DNA from: Planctomycetaceae bacterium
GTDB taxonomy: Bacteria; Planctomycetota; Planctomycetia; Planctomycetales; Planctomycetaceae
Length of the DNA stretch: 64,000 nucleotides
Direction: 5' to 3'
NCBI GenBank assembly: GCA_021732975.1
Contig: JAKFWC010000005.1
Coordinates: 1 to 64,000, forward strand
Position 1 is the stretch's first letter; every line of letters begins with the position of its first letter. Below are positions 18,401 through 27,673 of this stretch, piece after piece. Made by a program: the position numbers and the translations under genes. The notes beneath the pieces are model-generated. The model was not told the origin of the DNA. It searched no databases and worked only from the letters and a program-made list of their open reading frames with translations.

Positions 18401-19645
18401 ATGCATTTCGTGTTGATCCCCGTCGGCAGTGATGGCGATGTGAATCCGTTTCTGGGTCTCGCCACCGCCCTACAGAACCGCGGGCATACGGTGACCATCG
18501 CGGCGAATCCCTACTACCGCCCGAAAATCGAACGGTTGAACCTGAAAATGATCGACGTGGGATCCGTCGAAGATTATCAGGCGACCGTTTCCGATCCCAA
18601 CCTGTGGAAGCCGAATCAAGGCATCGAAGTCCTGCTCGGCAGCCCCATCGTCCTCCGGACGGTGCGCGAGCAATATGCATTGATCGACAAACTCTATAAG
18701 GAAGACCCCAATACGGTCTTCGTCGGCGGCACCCTGGCGATGGCCGTCCGCGTCGCTGAAGAAAAACTCGGTATCAAAGCGGTCACGGTCCATCTGCAAC
18801 CGGTCGCTCTTCGCAGCATTGAGAAACCGCCGGTGTACCCGCGCATCAAGTTTGGCGAACGCTGGCCGCGGTTTGTGGTCCGTGGACTCTTCTGGCTGAT
18901 CGACCGCGGCAAGCTCGATCCCTTGCTCGATCGCTCGCTTGGTGTCTTGCGCAAAGAACTCGGTCTGCCACGCAAGAAACACTACATGATCGAAGAGATT
19001 CACGCGCAGCGGTTGTCGATTGGACTGTTTCCCAAGTGGTTCGCATCTTCGTCCGACTGGCCGAAACAATTCCGGCAGACCGGTTTCCCGCGGTTCGATG
19101 CCGTCAACACGCAGCTATCGGAAGCGGTAGAAGCCTTTCTGAAAGCCGGTGATCCGCCGATCGTCTTCACCTTCGGCACCGGGATGGCTCAAGGCAAAGA
19201 CCTGTTGACGGCGTCGGCCGAAGCCTGCCGGATCATGAAACGCCGTGGAATTCTGCTCACCAAATTTGCGGATCAGGTTCCGAAAGAGCTGCCGCCCGGC
19301 GTGGTCCATTTCGATTACGTCCCGCTGGCCACCTTGATGCCTCGCTGTGCGGCGATCGTGCATCACGGCGGCATCGGCACCACATCGCAGGCGTTCGCCG
19401 GTGGCGTGCCGCAGGTCATCACACCGTTCGGTTTCGACCAGATGGACACCGCCGACCGCATCCAACGCTTGGGCGTCGGCGGGAGTTTGTTACCGCAGAA
19501 TGTCACGGGACCAAAACTCGCGGAGACGCTGACTGCCGTGTTGAATCGGCAATCCACATTGGCAACATGCCGCGAGATTCAAAAACGCTTTGAGAATGAG
19601 AACGTGCTCAATGACACCTGCGCGTTGTTGGAATCGGTGAAGTAA
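18401..19645 (+). CDS. UGT-type glycosyltransferase
   Basis: 414 residues from ATG 18401. It is a GT-B-fold enzyme: the N-terminal motif PVGSDGDVNPFLGLA matches the acceptor loop of UDP-glucosyltransferase/GT28-like proteins, and the C-terminal HHGGIGTTSQAFAGGVPQV is the nucleotide-sugar-binding signature, followed by FDQMDTADRI. It probably glycosylates a lipid or small hydrophobic acceptor using a UDP- or dTDP-sugar. The acceptor is unknown; there is no biosynthetic cluster around it. Confidence 0.92.
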   Translation: MHFVLIPVGSDGDVNPFLGLATALQNRGHTVTIAANPYYRPKIERLNLKMIDVGSVEDYQATVSDPNLWKPNQGIEVLLGSPIVLRTVREQYALIDKLYKEDPNTVFVGGTLAMAVRVAEEKLGIKAVTVHLQPVALRSIEKPPVYPRIKFGERWPRFVVRGLFWLIDRGKLDPLLDRSLGVLRKELGLPRKKHYMIEEIHAQRLSIGLFPKWFASSSDWPKQFRQTGFPRFDAVNTQLSEAVEAFLKAGDPPIVFTFGTGMAQGKDLLTASAEACRIMKRRGILLTKFADQVPKELPPGVVHFDYVPLATLMPRCAAIVHHGGIGTTSQAFAGGVPQVITPFGFDQMDTADRIQRLGVGGSLLPQNVTGPKLAETLTAVLNRQSTLATCREIQKRFENENVLNDTCALLESVK

Positions 19646-19652
19646 TTCCGTT

Positions 19653-19729
19653 GTGAGCGGCAAGGCGCTAGCCGCCGGTGTATTTCTTCGCAGTGTGAAA
19701 GAACCGGCGGCTAGCGCCTTGCCGCTCAC
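19653..19729. repeat. Perfect 27-bp inverted repeat
   Basis: Arms 19653-19679 and 19703-19729 (core GGCAAGGCGCTAGCCGCCGG) around a 23-nt loop, starting 8 bp after the glycosyltransferase stop. The structure could stop transcription; a terminator function is inferred from position only. Confidence 0.85.
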
Positions 19730-19826
19730 GAAGAAAGCATTGTGAACCCGGGTAATCGGGTTAGAATGCGACGAACAGGAAAACCCGGCGGCGTTCGTGC
19801 CGCGGCTTCGATGGAGCGGAGTGACG

Positions 19827-21020
19827 ATGCAATTGCGATTTCCCCCCGGCGAACGACTCGGTGCGCGGTCGTGGGTCTGGCAATTGATGTTCTTCATCGT
19901 CGCCTGCTGCACGGTGCTGATCGCCTTTCAGGCTTTTCATCAACCCCAGGCGACAACCCGCGTCGAATCACCCGAGGAGACGCTGGCCCCGGACTTCGTC
20001 TCACCGGTACGAAACGACCTGGCGGACGACGAATTTCGTGCCCCACCACCGGATCTCGCTTCCGAAACGCCGCCGCGCCCCCGCCGCAACAATGAGCCTG
20101 TCACACCACCGAATCGGCAGCTTCGCACGGATCTCAGTCTCGTGCGCGACAACACGCTCGGCGTCCGGTACGACGAATCGACCGCGTTCTTTGATCTGCT
20201 GCAGGAAACACGACGCCGGCCGGAAGAGATCGATGCGCGTGTGCGGCACGATGTGCAATACGCCAACCTGATGGCCGACCCCGCGGCCTATCGTGGTCAG
20301 GCCGTAGCACTGGCCGGAGAACTCTGGCGGTTAACGCCGTTCAAGGCCACCCGAAATTCGCATGGATTGGAAACGCTCTATGAGGCGTGGATCGTTACAC
20401 CGGACTCCGCGCCGCATGCGTATCGGGTGGTGGCCTCACAACTGGGAGCCGATTTGCAACCGGGCATCCAATCCCGAGTGCCGATCTTTGTCACTGGCTA
20501 CTTTTTGAAGCGGGAAGGCTATGCCACTCCACAGGGTGTCGAAGTCGCTCCCACCATTGTGGCGGCGCGATTGGATTGGGATGACACAGTCCCCCATCCG
20601 GGCGCTATGGCCGCATTTCCGCCGTGGATGATGGGCTTGATTGTCGCCGGCGGATTAATTCTGACCGCGACGCTGGTGTCGTTAACCCTCTCCGAACGGC
20701 GTTCAGCTCGACAACAACCCCGGTACGAACCGATGCGGGCCGAGACGCTCACAGCGCTGGCCGCACTGCCGCCGTATTCGATTGGCAACGTGCTGCTCGA
20801 ACTGGAAGAACAAGATCGCGTGCGTCAATTTGAAGGGGTGCGACCGCCTCACATCAAACCGACGCCGCTCTGGACGAAGAACGAGACTCGCGCTGCGAGC
20901 CATCGTTCGACTGGTGCCATCGATTTACCCACGCCCACTCCCCCCACGCGACAATTTCGCCGTGGATGGAAAGAACGCTGGACCGGCGAAAAACCGCCGA
21001 GCGATACGAACGGGGAATGA
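19827..21020 (+). CDS. Two-span membrane protein, unknown function
   Basis: 397 residues from ATG 19827. One span near the N-terminus (WQLMFFIVACCTVLIAF), a ~220-residue extracytoplasmic region including an OB-like segment (GQAVALAGELWRLTPFKA, RVPIFVTGYFLKREGY), a second span (MMGLIVAGGLILTATLVS) and a Pro/Arg-rich cytoplasmic tail. No family recognised. It is convergent with the Tad genes. Confidence 0.8.
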   Translation: MQLRFPPGERLGARSWVWQLMFFIVACCTVLIAFQAFHQPQATTRVESPEETLAPDFVSPVRNDLADDEFRAPPPDLASETPPRPRRNNEPVTPPNRQLRTDLSLVRDNTLGVRYDESTAFFDLLQETRRRPEEIDARVRHDVQYANLMADPAAYRGQAVALAGELWRLTPFKATRNSHGLETLYEAWIVTPDSAPHAYRVVASQLGADLQPGIQSRVPIFVTGYFLKREGYATPQGVEVAPTIVAARLDWDDTVPHPGAMAAFPPWMMGLIVAGGLILTATLVSLTLSERRSARQQPRYEPMRAETLTALAALPPYSIGNVLLELEEQDRVRQFEGVRPPHIKPTPLWTKNETRAASHRSTGAIDLPTPTPPTRQFRRGWKERWTGEKPPSDTNGE

Positions 21021-21024
21021 CTCA

Positions 21025-21089
21025 CCAGCCCGTAGCGCGAGCAAGGGCGTCACGCAGAGGTTGACACCCTTGCTCGCGCTACGGGCTGG
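21025..21089. repeat. Perfect 23-bp inverted repeat
   Basis: Arms 21025-21047 and 21067-21089 (core CCCGTAGCGCGAGCAAGGG), loop 19 nt, between convergent genes ending at 21020 and 21102. It may act as a bidirectional terminator. Confidence 0.85.
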
Positions 21090-21101
21090 TCAGGCGTGAG
21101 A

Positions 21102-22031
21102 TCAGTTCAATAAGTCGCTGCACATCTTGATGGCGGCCGGCCCCACGAGCACCACGAAGATGCCGGGGAAAATGAACAGCACCAGCGGAAAGAGCATCTG
21201 CACCGCAGTTTTCTGGGCTTTTTCTTCGGCGATCTGGCGACGTTTCACCCGCATCGCATCGGATTGAACCCGTAGTGCCTGCGCGATCGACGAACCGAAT
21301 TTATCGGCTTGAATCAAGATCGCGACCAGTGATTTCACATCGTCGACACCCGTCCGTACGCCGAGATCGTGCAATACTTCGCGACGGGTCCGTCCCATGC
21401 GCAATTGCATCAATGCAAGATTCATTTCCGCGACGATTTCATGATGCACATCGGCCAGTTCTTCGGCGACGCGTTGCATGGCCGCATCGAGACCCAGCCC
21501 TGCTTCCACGCAAACGACGAGCAAATCGAGCGCATCGGGAAGCGACAGGAAGATTTTCTGCTTTCGACCCGATCGGATGTACCAGAGCACAATTTCCGGC
21601 AAATAAAACGCCGCGCCGGCGATGAGCGCGATCGACGCGTAGCCGTTCTGCGTCATTCCATACCGCATCATCCCGAAGCCGGTACCGATCAACCCGCCGC
21701 AAATGAGCGAGGTAAACTTGATCGCCAAGTACAACTGCGGGGCTTTGGGATTGTTGAATCCCGCATTCGCCATCCGGATCGTAAGTTCGTTCTGCTCGAG
21801 TTCGGTCTTGGGCTGAAGTGCATGCGAGAGCGCCGGCGCGGCCTGCTCGATCATCGCTGCCATGCCCTTCTTCTGCGACCGATTCTTGTCGGCCCGCTGC
21901 ATGGGGTTCTTCAGTTCTTCGAGGCGATCTGTGGCCCGGTTCTCTTTGCCGCTGAAGATCGACATCACGGCCCACAAACCGAGCGTGATCGCGCCGAAAA
22001 TTGCCCAAGGCAGCAGTGTGGCGATATCCAT
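21102..22031 (-). CDS. tadC: TadC-like type II secretion F-domain protein
   Basis: 309 residues from ATG 22031. The T2SSF domain (LPDALDLLVVCVEAGLGLDAAM, LADVHHEIVAEMNLALMQLRMG, SLVAILIQADKFGSSIAQALRV) is bracketed by an N-terminal span, a mid-protein pair and a C-terminal span (PLVLFIFPGIFVVLVGP). TadB and TadC form the inner-membrane platform of tight-adherence (Flp) pilus assembly. It follows tadB by 60 bp on the same strand and closes the cluster in this window. Confidence 0.92.
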   Translation of the reverse strand: MDIATLLPWAIFGAITLGLWAVMSIFSGKENRATDRLEELKNPMQRADKNRSQKKGMAAMIEQAAPALSHALQPKTELEQNELTIRMANAGFNNPKAPQLYLAIKFTSLICGGLIGTGFGMMRYGMTQNGYASIALIAGAAFYLPEIVLWYIRSGRKQKIFLSLPDALDLLVVCVEAGLGLDAAMQRVAEELADVHHEIVAEMNLALMQLRMGRTRREVLHDLGVRTGVDDVKSLVAILIQADKFGSSIAQALRVQSDAMRVKRRQIAEEKAQKTAVQMLFPLVLFIFPGIFVVLVGPAAIKMCSDLLN

Positions 22032-22091
22032 ACGAGCGTCTTTCTGAATGCGTACCGAAGTGCAATTCCGCCGAAACAGTCGCCGTCGAGA

Positions 22092-23066
22092 TCACACTTT
22101 AATATCAATAATCTTATTAATCACCCACGCCCCAAGAATCTGCATGACAATCCCGGCGGTAATCATCTTCTTACCGAGCGGAGTTGTGAACAGCAGCATG
22201 ACGTAGCTGGGATTCAGGTAATAGACGGCAATAAAGATGGCGATCGGCAGAATCATCAGCACCACACCGCTCAAACGACCTTCACCGGTAAGGGCCTGAA
22301 CGGTGCCGAGAATCTTGAAGCGTTCGCGGATCACGTAGCCGATCTTGTCGAGAATTTCCGCAAGGTCGCCACCGCATTGGCGCTGAATGGCGACTGCGGT
22401 GACGAAGAATTTCAGGTCGAGGTTCGGCATCCGCTTGAGCATCGACTTCAGCGCGGTTTCAATCGACACCCCGAGGTTCTGCTGCTCGTAGGCGAGGCTG
22501 AATTCGTGGGCAATCGGATTGGGCATTTCGTGTACGACGAGGTTCAAGCCGGAACCCAACGCATGCCCGGAACGCAATGCCCGACCGATCAGTTCCAGCG
22601 CGTCGGGAAGTTGTTTCGCAAAGGCTTTAAACCGCGCCGCACGCCGGAATGACATCCAGATAAAGGGAAATGTTGAAGCGACCAGACCGATAACCGGATG
22701 GAGCGCAAGCGGTGCATTGCCCAGGAATGACGCCGCGGTTCCGACAACTCCACATCCAGCAGCGATCAGGACCAATTGTGGAAATGTCACCGGTGAATCG
22801 GCCTGTTCCAGGTATAATCCCCAAGAGCCAAAGCTCTTCGTGAATTTGTTAAGTCCCTGCAACGTTCCTTTACCGAGATTAACGAGATCGTCCTTAACGA
22901 TTCCCTTCCGGGCTTCCGCCGACGGAGTCCGTCCTCCCCCGGCGAGGACATCCAGCCGGTCTTCCGCCTTGGTCGCCTGGAAGTCGAACGCCAGACCGGC
23001 AATGGCCGCCGCCAGAGCAAACGCCCCCACGAAGGCCACAATCGAGATCAGCAGAATGGGATCCAT
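22092..23066 (-). CDS. tadB: TadB-like type II secretion F-domain protein
   Basis: 324 residues from ATG 23066, with an overlapping GTG one codon upstream. A span at the N-terminus, two central spans and the T2SSF domain (LPDALELIGRALRSGHALGSGL, DLKFFVTAVAIQRQCGGDL) end with two further spans, the TadB layout. It lies between cpaF/tadA (74 bp upstream) and tadC. Flp pilin, prepilin peptidase, secretin and TadZ genes are not in this window. Confidence 0.93.
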   Translation of the reverse strand: MDPILLISIVAFVGAFALAAAIAGLAFDFQATKAEDRLDVLAGGGRTPSAEARKGIVKDDLVNLGKGTLQGLNKFTKSFGSWGLYLEQADSPVTFPQLVLIAAGCGVVGTAASFLGNAPLALHPVIGLVASTFPFIWMSFRRAARFKAFAKQLPDALELIGRALRSGHALGSGLNLVVHEMPNPIAHEFSLAYEQQNLGVSIETALKSMLKRMPNLDLKFFVTAVAIQRQCGGDLAEILDKIGYVIRERFKILGTVQALTGEGRLSGVVLMILPIAIFIAVYYLNPSYVMLLFTTPLGKKMITAGIVMQILGAWVINKIIDIKV

Positions 23067-23140
23067 CACTAATTCCTCGCGGTACGATCACGACTGAAGC
23101 CCATTGTTCCGCGTTCCAAAGTGGGCAACGGTGTTCTCAA

Positions 23141-24466
23141 CTACTTCCCCAACGCCCGGTGCTGGAACAGGTTGGCGGGCAATTTCACGCCGGCGCCTTC
23201 CAGTCGGGCCATGAACGAGGGCCGCACGCCTGTGGCCTCGAAATGTCCGAATGCCTTGCTGTTCTCGTCAACACCGTCCTGCACGAAGCGGAAGATGTCC
23301 TGCATGACCACGGTTTCCTGTTCCATGTTCAGGACTTCCGTGATGTACGTCATCTTTCGCGGGCCACCCTGTAAGCGCTGCACCTGAATGATCAGGTCCA
23401 CGGCAGCGGCGAACTGCTGCCGCAACGCTTTCAACGGGATGTCGAAACCGCCCATCGAGATCATCGTTTCGAGACGGGCCACACCGTCGCGCGGCGTGTT
23501 GGCGTGGATGGTCGTCATCGAACCTTCGTGGCCGGTATTCATCGCTTGCAGCATATCGAGCGACTCGGCACCGCGGCATTCGCCGATGATCACGCGATCG
23601 GGACGCATACGGAGGGCGTTCTTCACGAGATCGGTCGCCGAAACGCGGCCCTTGCCTTCGATGTTCGCCGGCCGGGTTTCCAGCCGCAGAACGTGTTCCT
23701 GCTGAAGTTGCAATTCGGCCGCATCTTCAATGGTGATGATGCGGTGATCGTTCTGAATGAAGCTGGACAGCGTGTTCAGCAGCGTCGTCTTTCCGGAACC
23801 GGTGCCGCCCGAGATGATGATGTTCAGCCGGGCCTTGATCGCTCCTTCGAGCAGCAATGCCATCTCTGGCGTGAACGCGCCGAACTTGAGCAGGTCTTCC
23901 AGACCGAGCGGCTTGGAACCAAACCGGCGAATTGTCAGCGACGGACCATCGAGCGCCAAAGGCGGAATGATGGCGTTGAGACGCGAACCATCCGGCAGAC
24001 GGGCGTCGACCATCGGGTTCGATTCGTCGCACCGTCGACCCACACGGGAAACGATGCGATCGAGAATCTGCAACAGGTGGGCGTTATCGCGAAAGGTGAC
24101 TTCGTGCTTGTAGATCCGGCCCCCTTTTTCGACGAAGACCGCCTTGGGACCGTTGATCATAATGTCCGCGATCCCCGGCTCTTTCAGCAGGATTTCGAGC
24201 GGACCGAAGCCGAACGTTTCATCGAGCACTTCTTCAATGAGACGTTCGCGTTCGGCCCGGTTGAGCAGTGGGTTTTCGGTATCGCAGAGATGTTCGACGA
24301 CGAGACGGATTTCGCGACGGAGCGTGTCCCCTTCGAGATCGCCGAGGCGTGACAAATCGAGCTTTTCGACCAGGCGGCCGTGGATGAGGCGTTTGAGGCT
24401 TTCAAAGTCCATTTCGCCGCCGGTATTGCGGCCGTTACGAGCAGGGGAATAGCTAGGGGCTGCCAT
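23141..24466 (-). CDS. cpaF: TadA/CpaF secretion ATPase
   Basis: 441 residues from ATG 24466, where the CpaF N-domain (MDFESLKRLIHGRLVEKLDL) soon begins; the frame extends upstream without similarity. The core is a VirB11-family hexameric ATPase: GGTGSGKTTLLNTL (Walker A), the Asp box, and RVIIGECRGAESLDMLQAMN plus GSMTTIHANTPRD (Walker B and His box). It powers Flp-pilus assembly with TadB and TadC, which follow on the same strand. First gene of the unit. Confidence 0.95.
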   Translation of the reverse strand: MAAPSYSPARNGRNTGGEMDFESLKRLIHGRLVEKLDLSRLGDLEGDTLRREIRLVVEHLCDTENPLLNRAERERLIEEVLDETFGFGPLEILLKEPGIADIMINGPKAVFVEKGGRIYKHEVTFRDNAHLLQILDRIVSRVGRRCDESNPMVDARLPDGSRLNAIIPPLALDGPSLTIRRFGSKPLGLEDLLKFGAFTPEMALLLEGAIKARLNIIISGGTGSGKTTLLNTLSSFIQNDHRIITIEDAAELQLQQEHVLRLETRPANIEGKGRVSATDLVKNALRMRPDRVIIGECRGAESLDMLQAMNTGHEGSMTTIHANTPRDGVARLETMISMGGFDIPLKALRQQFAAAVDLIIQVQRLQGGPRKMTYITEVLNMEQETVVMQDIFRFVQDGVDENSKAFGHFEATGVRPSFMARLEGAGVKLPANLFQHRALGK

Positions 24467-24620
24467 GATTTCCGTGACTCCGTTGTCGCTGCGAAGGAGG
24501 GGCGTGCCGAACGCACGATCCGCCCAAGGGTCGATACGGAAACCTAGCTCACGATTTGCGGGCGGGTTGCCAAAATGCGACGTGGGCCGCATAAATGTCA
24601 CAGACGCTATAAACGAAAAT

Positions 24621-24646
24621 AGCCCAGGGAAAGCATTCCCTGGGCT
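24621..24646 (-). terminator. Intrinsic terminator after the cytochrome-like gene
   Basis: An 11-bp stem AGCCCAGGGAA/TTCCCTGGGCT with a four-base loop, followed on the minus strand by ATTTTCGTTT. It lies 29 bp past the stop at 24675. An imperfect copy of the hairpin is at 38747. Confidence 0.75.
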
Positions 24647-24674
24647 TCTGGACATCAATCATGACGGGCGGGAA

Positions 24675-25082
24675 TCAGTCGTTCTTGCCGGGGAGTTTGC
24701 CTTCCTTGATGAGATCGAGGTAGACCTTGCCTTCGGCGTTCTTCTCGGTGACGGACTTCTCCCACGCTTCCTTGAAGAGCTTCATCGATTCGGCGGTATC
24801 CTTCGCTTCGTTGGCGGCCTTGTACGCTTTGGCTTTGAAGCGGTCGTGGTAGACCTTGCCGAAGTCGTTGAGACCATGCCCGCGGGCCTTCTTGTCGGCA
24901 CCCGGTTTGTGGCAGACATCACACTTGGTCTTCAGACCTTCCAACGTCGTGAGGAACGCCTTGTACTCGGCGACATCCTTGTAGGCTTCCGGAATCTGCG
25001 GCGCAATCGGCGGAAACGCCGACGCGGAGCGCGTCCCCACGAGAGCCACCACCACCGCAATCATCACTACACGCTGCAACAT
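24675..25082 (-). CDS. Small secreted single-haem cytochrome-like protein
   Basis: 135 residues from ATG 25082. A signal peptide (VVMIAVVVALVGTRSASA) is followed by a helical, Lys-rich domain with one CDVCHKPG motif and a downstream HGLNDFGKVYHDRF, where a His or Met could be the distal ligand. Probably a periplasmic c-type cytochrome; no redox partner is adjacent. It has its own terminator-like hairpin downstream. Confidence 0.8.
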   Translation of the reverse strand: MLQRVVMIAVVVALVGTRSASAFPPIAPQIPEAYKDVAEYKAFLTTLEGLKTKCDVCHKPGADKKARGHGLNDFGKVYHDRFKAKAYKAANEAKDTAESMKLFKEAWEKSVTEKNAEGKVYLDLIKEGKLPGKND

Positions 25083-25177
25083 AAATCTCTCTTTCTGAGA
25101 AGAACGCATGACGCCCACGGTTTCTTAACCGTGGGTCTCTCTTGATATTCAAAGACGCAACCGTCAATCCCGATTGA

Positions 25178-26257
25178 CTACCGCTGCACCCGAGCGGTGC
25201 CACCCTTCGCGAGGGCTTCGACTTCGGGGAGTTTGGCCATTGTGGTATCGCCGGGGAAGGTGGTGAGCAACGCGCCGTGGGCCCAACCGAGGCGCAGGGC
25301 TTGCTCCGGCGTCTTGCCGCTGAGGAGGCCGTAGATCAACCCGGCGGCAAAACCGTCGCCGCCGCCGATGCGGTCGATCACGTCGAGACTCATCGTCGGA
25401 CTGACAAACTTCTGGCCTTCGAGCCACAACACCGCGGCCCAATCGTGACGGTTCGTCGAATGAACTTCCCGCAGCGTGGTCGCCACCATCTTGATGTGCG
25501 GATGCTTCGCCACCACTTTGTCGATCAGTTGGAAGAACGAGTTCGGATCGAGCTTGGACGAATGCTCGACGTCCTGACCTTCAATGCCGAGACCCTTCTG
25601 CAGGTCTTCTTCGTTGCCGATCAGGCAATCGACGTGCTTGACGATCTGGGCGATCGTTTCCTGGCCCTTCTTTTCACCGCCCACGGACGCCCACAACTTG
25701 GCCCGGTAGTTCAGGTCGAACGACGTGATCGCCCCGGCGGCTTTCGCGGCCTGCATCCCTTCGATGATCACCTGCGACGTCGTTTCCGACAGCGCGGCGA
25801 AGATCCCGCCGGAGTGGAACCACTTCACGCCGCCCGCATGGATGCCCTTCCAGTCGAAATCGCCCGGCTTGAGCATCGCCCCGGCTTCGTTGGCCCGGTT
25901 GTAGAACACGACCGGAGCGCGGACGCCCTGGCCACGGTCGCTGTACACCGTGGCGATGTTCGGCCCGCGGACGCCGTCGTGCTTGAAGTGCTTGTAGAAC
26001 GGCGTCACGCCCATCTCACGCACGCGGCCCTGCACCAGTTCGCCGATGCCGTTGTCGACCATCGCCGTCGCCACCGCGGTCTTCAGCCCGAAGCAATCGG
26101 CGAGGTTCGCGGCGACGTTGTACTCGCCACCGGAGACGTGAATGTCGAACGATTTCGCCTTGCGGAACGGGATGATGCCCGGATCCAGACGATGAACGAG
26201 CGCCCCGAGGGCAAGGAAATCAAGCTGGCAGGCATCGGTGCGAATCGGCAGGGACAT
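25178..26257 (-). CDS. kdgK: PfkB-family sugar kinase, probable KDG kinase
   Basis: 359 residues from ATG 26257; the longer frame upstream runs through a heptamer-repeat element. It is a ribokinase-fold enzyme: GGEYNVAANLADCFG (substrate motif), SFDLNYRAKLW (typical of 2-keto-3-deoxygluconate kinases), LIGNEEDLQKGLG and DRIGGGDGFAAGLIYG, where the catalytic Asp is kept although the usual GAGD reads GGGD. KDG kinase phosphorylates 2-dehydro-3-deoxygluconate with ATP. A UxuB-like dehydrogenase of the same route lies on the same strand beyond the integron, and a paralogue is at 62169. Exact substrate is inferred. Confidence 0.82.
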   Translation of the reverse strand: MSLPIRTDACQLDFLALGALVHRLDPGIIPFRKAKSFDIHVSGGEYNVAANLADCFGLKTAVATAMVDNGIGELVQGRVREMGVTPFYKHFKHDGVRGPNIATVYSDRGQGVRAPVVFYNRANEAGAMLKPGDFDWKGIHAGGVKWFHSGGIFAALSETTSQVIIEGMQAAKAAGAITSFDLNYRAKLWASVGGEKKGQETIAQIVKHVDCLIGNEEDLQKGLGIEGQDVEHSSKLDPNSFFQLIDKVVAKHPHIKMVATTLREVHSTNRHDWAAVLWLEGQKFVSPTMSLDVIDRIGGGDGFAAGLIYGLLSGKTPEQALRLGWAHGALLTTFPGDTTMAKLPEVEALAKGGTARVQR

Positions 26258-26318
26258 GGAACTTCCAGTGGACAGTGGATCGGGGTTTGTGGATCGCTGG
26301 AGAAGACCGTTTCTTTTC

Positions 26319-26416
26319 AGCGAGTAGGGAATAGGGAGTAGCGAATAGCCGGAGAAAATGCGAGCGCCAGCCTGTCTTTTCTGACTATTCGCTATTCCCT
26401 TCTCGCTCTTCGCTCT
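26319..26416. repeat. Heptamer-period inverted element E1
   Basis: The left arm (from 26319) is built of quasi-repeats GTAGGGA/ATAGGGA/GTAGCGA/ATAGC. The right arm (to 26416) is its approximate reverse complement (CTATTCGCTATTCCC...). It is intergenic, in the kinase leader. The same design with different heptamers occurs at 35408, 62037 and 63282, with a single arm at 37576. Confidence 0.7.
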
Positions 26417-26512
26417 TTCACGAATCATCCGTCTCCAAGATACCAGCAACCCCCATTCATTTCACCGCAGGAGAAGCCGCGGCCGCCGCAGTTTTCGTTC
26501 CCGTTCCCGCAG

Positions 26513-27541
26513 CTACCTGTCCAGCGGGCTACGGACACCCAAACCCGGCTTCTGCATGACGTGCGTATAGATCATCGTCGTACTCACATCGCTGTGACCG
26601 AGCAGGTTCTGCACCGTCCGGATATCGGTCCCGGCTTCCAGCAGATGCGTGGCGAACGAATGCCGCAGCGTGTGACAACTGGCCGGTTTCGAGATTTCGG
26701 CACAACGAACCGCCTGCTTCATGGCCCGTTGTAGACCATCTTCCAGAACATGGTGCCGGCGCACGATGCCACTGCGGGGGTCGCGCGAAACGCTTCTTGC
26801 CGGAAAGACCCACTGCCACGCCCAGGAGATCCCCGCGTTCGGAGACTTCACGGCGAAGGCATTCGGCAACTCGACGCCCGGTAGATTCGCTTGCCTGTCG
26901 TGTTCTTGCAGCGATTTCAATCGTTCGATGTGGGCCTTCAATTCTTCCCGTAGCGTTTCGGGCAACATCGTGACACGGTCTTTGTCCCCCTTGCCGCTGC
27001 GGATGGTGATGGTGCCGCGCTCAAAGTCGACATCCTTGATACGCAGCCGCACGCATTCCATCAGCCGCATGCCAGAGCCATACAGTAACCGGGCCATCAG
27101 CCGATGAGTCCCTTCCATGTGGTCGAGCACCCGGCGGACTTCGCCAACGGTGAGGACGGTCGGCAACCGCCTGGTTCGTTTGGCGGGTTGAAATTCGGAG
27201 AAATCGCCTGGCTCGCGGTGGAGGACTTCGCGATACATGAACAGGACGGCGTTCATCGCCTGATTTTGGGTCGAAGCCGCGACAGCCCGGTTACAGGCGA
27301 GGTGCGTCAGGAAGGCGCGGATTTCATCGGCTCCCATTTCCTGCGGATGCCGCTTGTGGTGAAACAGAATGAACCGTTTGACCCACCCCACGTAAGCCTG
27401 TTCGGTCCGGTAGGCCAGATGACGGACCCGGCAAGCTTGGGCGACTTGTTGGAGAAATCGCGGTGGTGGCGGCAGCGGCGATCCGGTCGCGGGAGACATC
27501 GCCGGGCGTGCGGTCGAGTCTGGAAGGGGACTTTGCGGCAT
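26513..27541 (-). CDS. intI: Integron integrase (IntI-type tyrosine recombinase)
   Basis: 342 residues from ATG 27541 (ATG 27592 and TTG 27622 are alternatives). It has an N-terminal SAM-like domain (AYRTEQAYVGWVKRFILFHH) and a catalytic domain with Arg in GSGMRLMECVRLR, Lys in SGKGDKDR, HTLRHSFATHLLEAG, GHSDVSTTMIYTHV with the Tyr nucleophile, and the IntI-specific insertion PNAGISWAWQWVFPA that separates integron integrases from XerC/D. IntI recombines attI with single-stranded folded attC sites. The gene points away from the cassette at 27668, the canonical integron layout. Confidence 0.95.
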   Translation of the reverse strand: MPQSPLPDSTARPAMSPATGSPLPPPPRFLQQVAQACRVRHLAYRTEQAYVGWVKRFILFHHKRHPQEMGADEIRAFLTHLACNRAVAASTQNQAMNAVLFMYREVLHREPGDFSEFQPAKRTRRLPTVLTVGEVRRVLDHMEGTHRLMARLLYGSGMRLMECVRLRIKDVDFERGTITIRSGKGDKDRVTMLPETLREELKAHIERLKSLQEHDRQANLPGVELPNAFAVKSPNAGISWAWQWVFPARSVSRDPRSGIVRRHHVLEDGLQRAMKQAVRCAEISKPASCHTLRHSFATHLLEAGTDIRTVQNLLGHSDVSTTMIYTHVMQKPGLGVRSPLDR

Positions 27542-27666
27542 AGCACGCCCACAGATCAAAGACACCTTGAAATCATGCGGCGATCTTGCCATATTCAAGT
27601 CTGTGAATACAACCTCGACCAAAATAGTGCGGCAATTTTCTACCGCACTTCGGCGGTCGAATACGA

Positions 27667-27673
27667 GTTGGGC
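27667..27673 (+). other. Candidate attI/cassette junction
   Basis: GTTGGGC matches the integron core GTTRRRY, 126 bp upstream of the intI start. Recombination cuts after the G, so attI would lie to the left and the first cassette would start at T27668. The hexamer TTGGGC pairs exactly with the R'' box of the attC at 28176, which supports the junction. Confidence 0.7.

Noticed and set aside
26319-26416. Regularly spaced repeats that could suggest a CRISPR array
   Set aside because: The unit is seven bases with drift and no spacers, and the second half is the reverse complement of the first; no cas genes are nearby.
26513-27541. XerC/XerD or phage integrase as alternative identity of the recombinase
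   Set aside because: The IntI-specific insertion before the HxxR motif and an adjacent attC identify an integron integrase.
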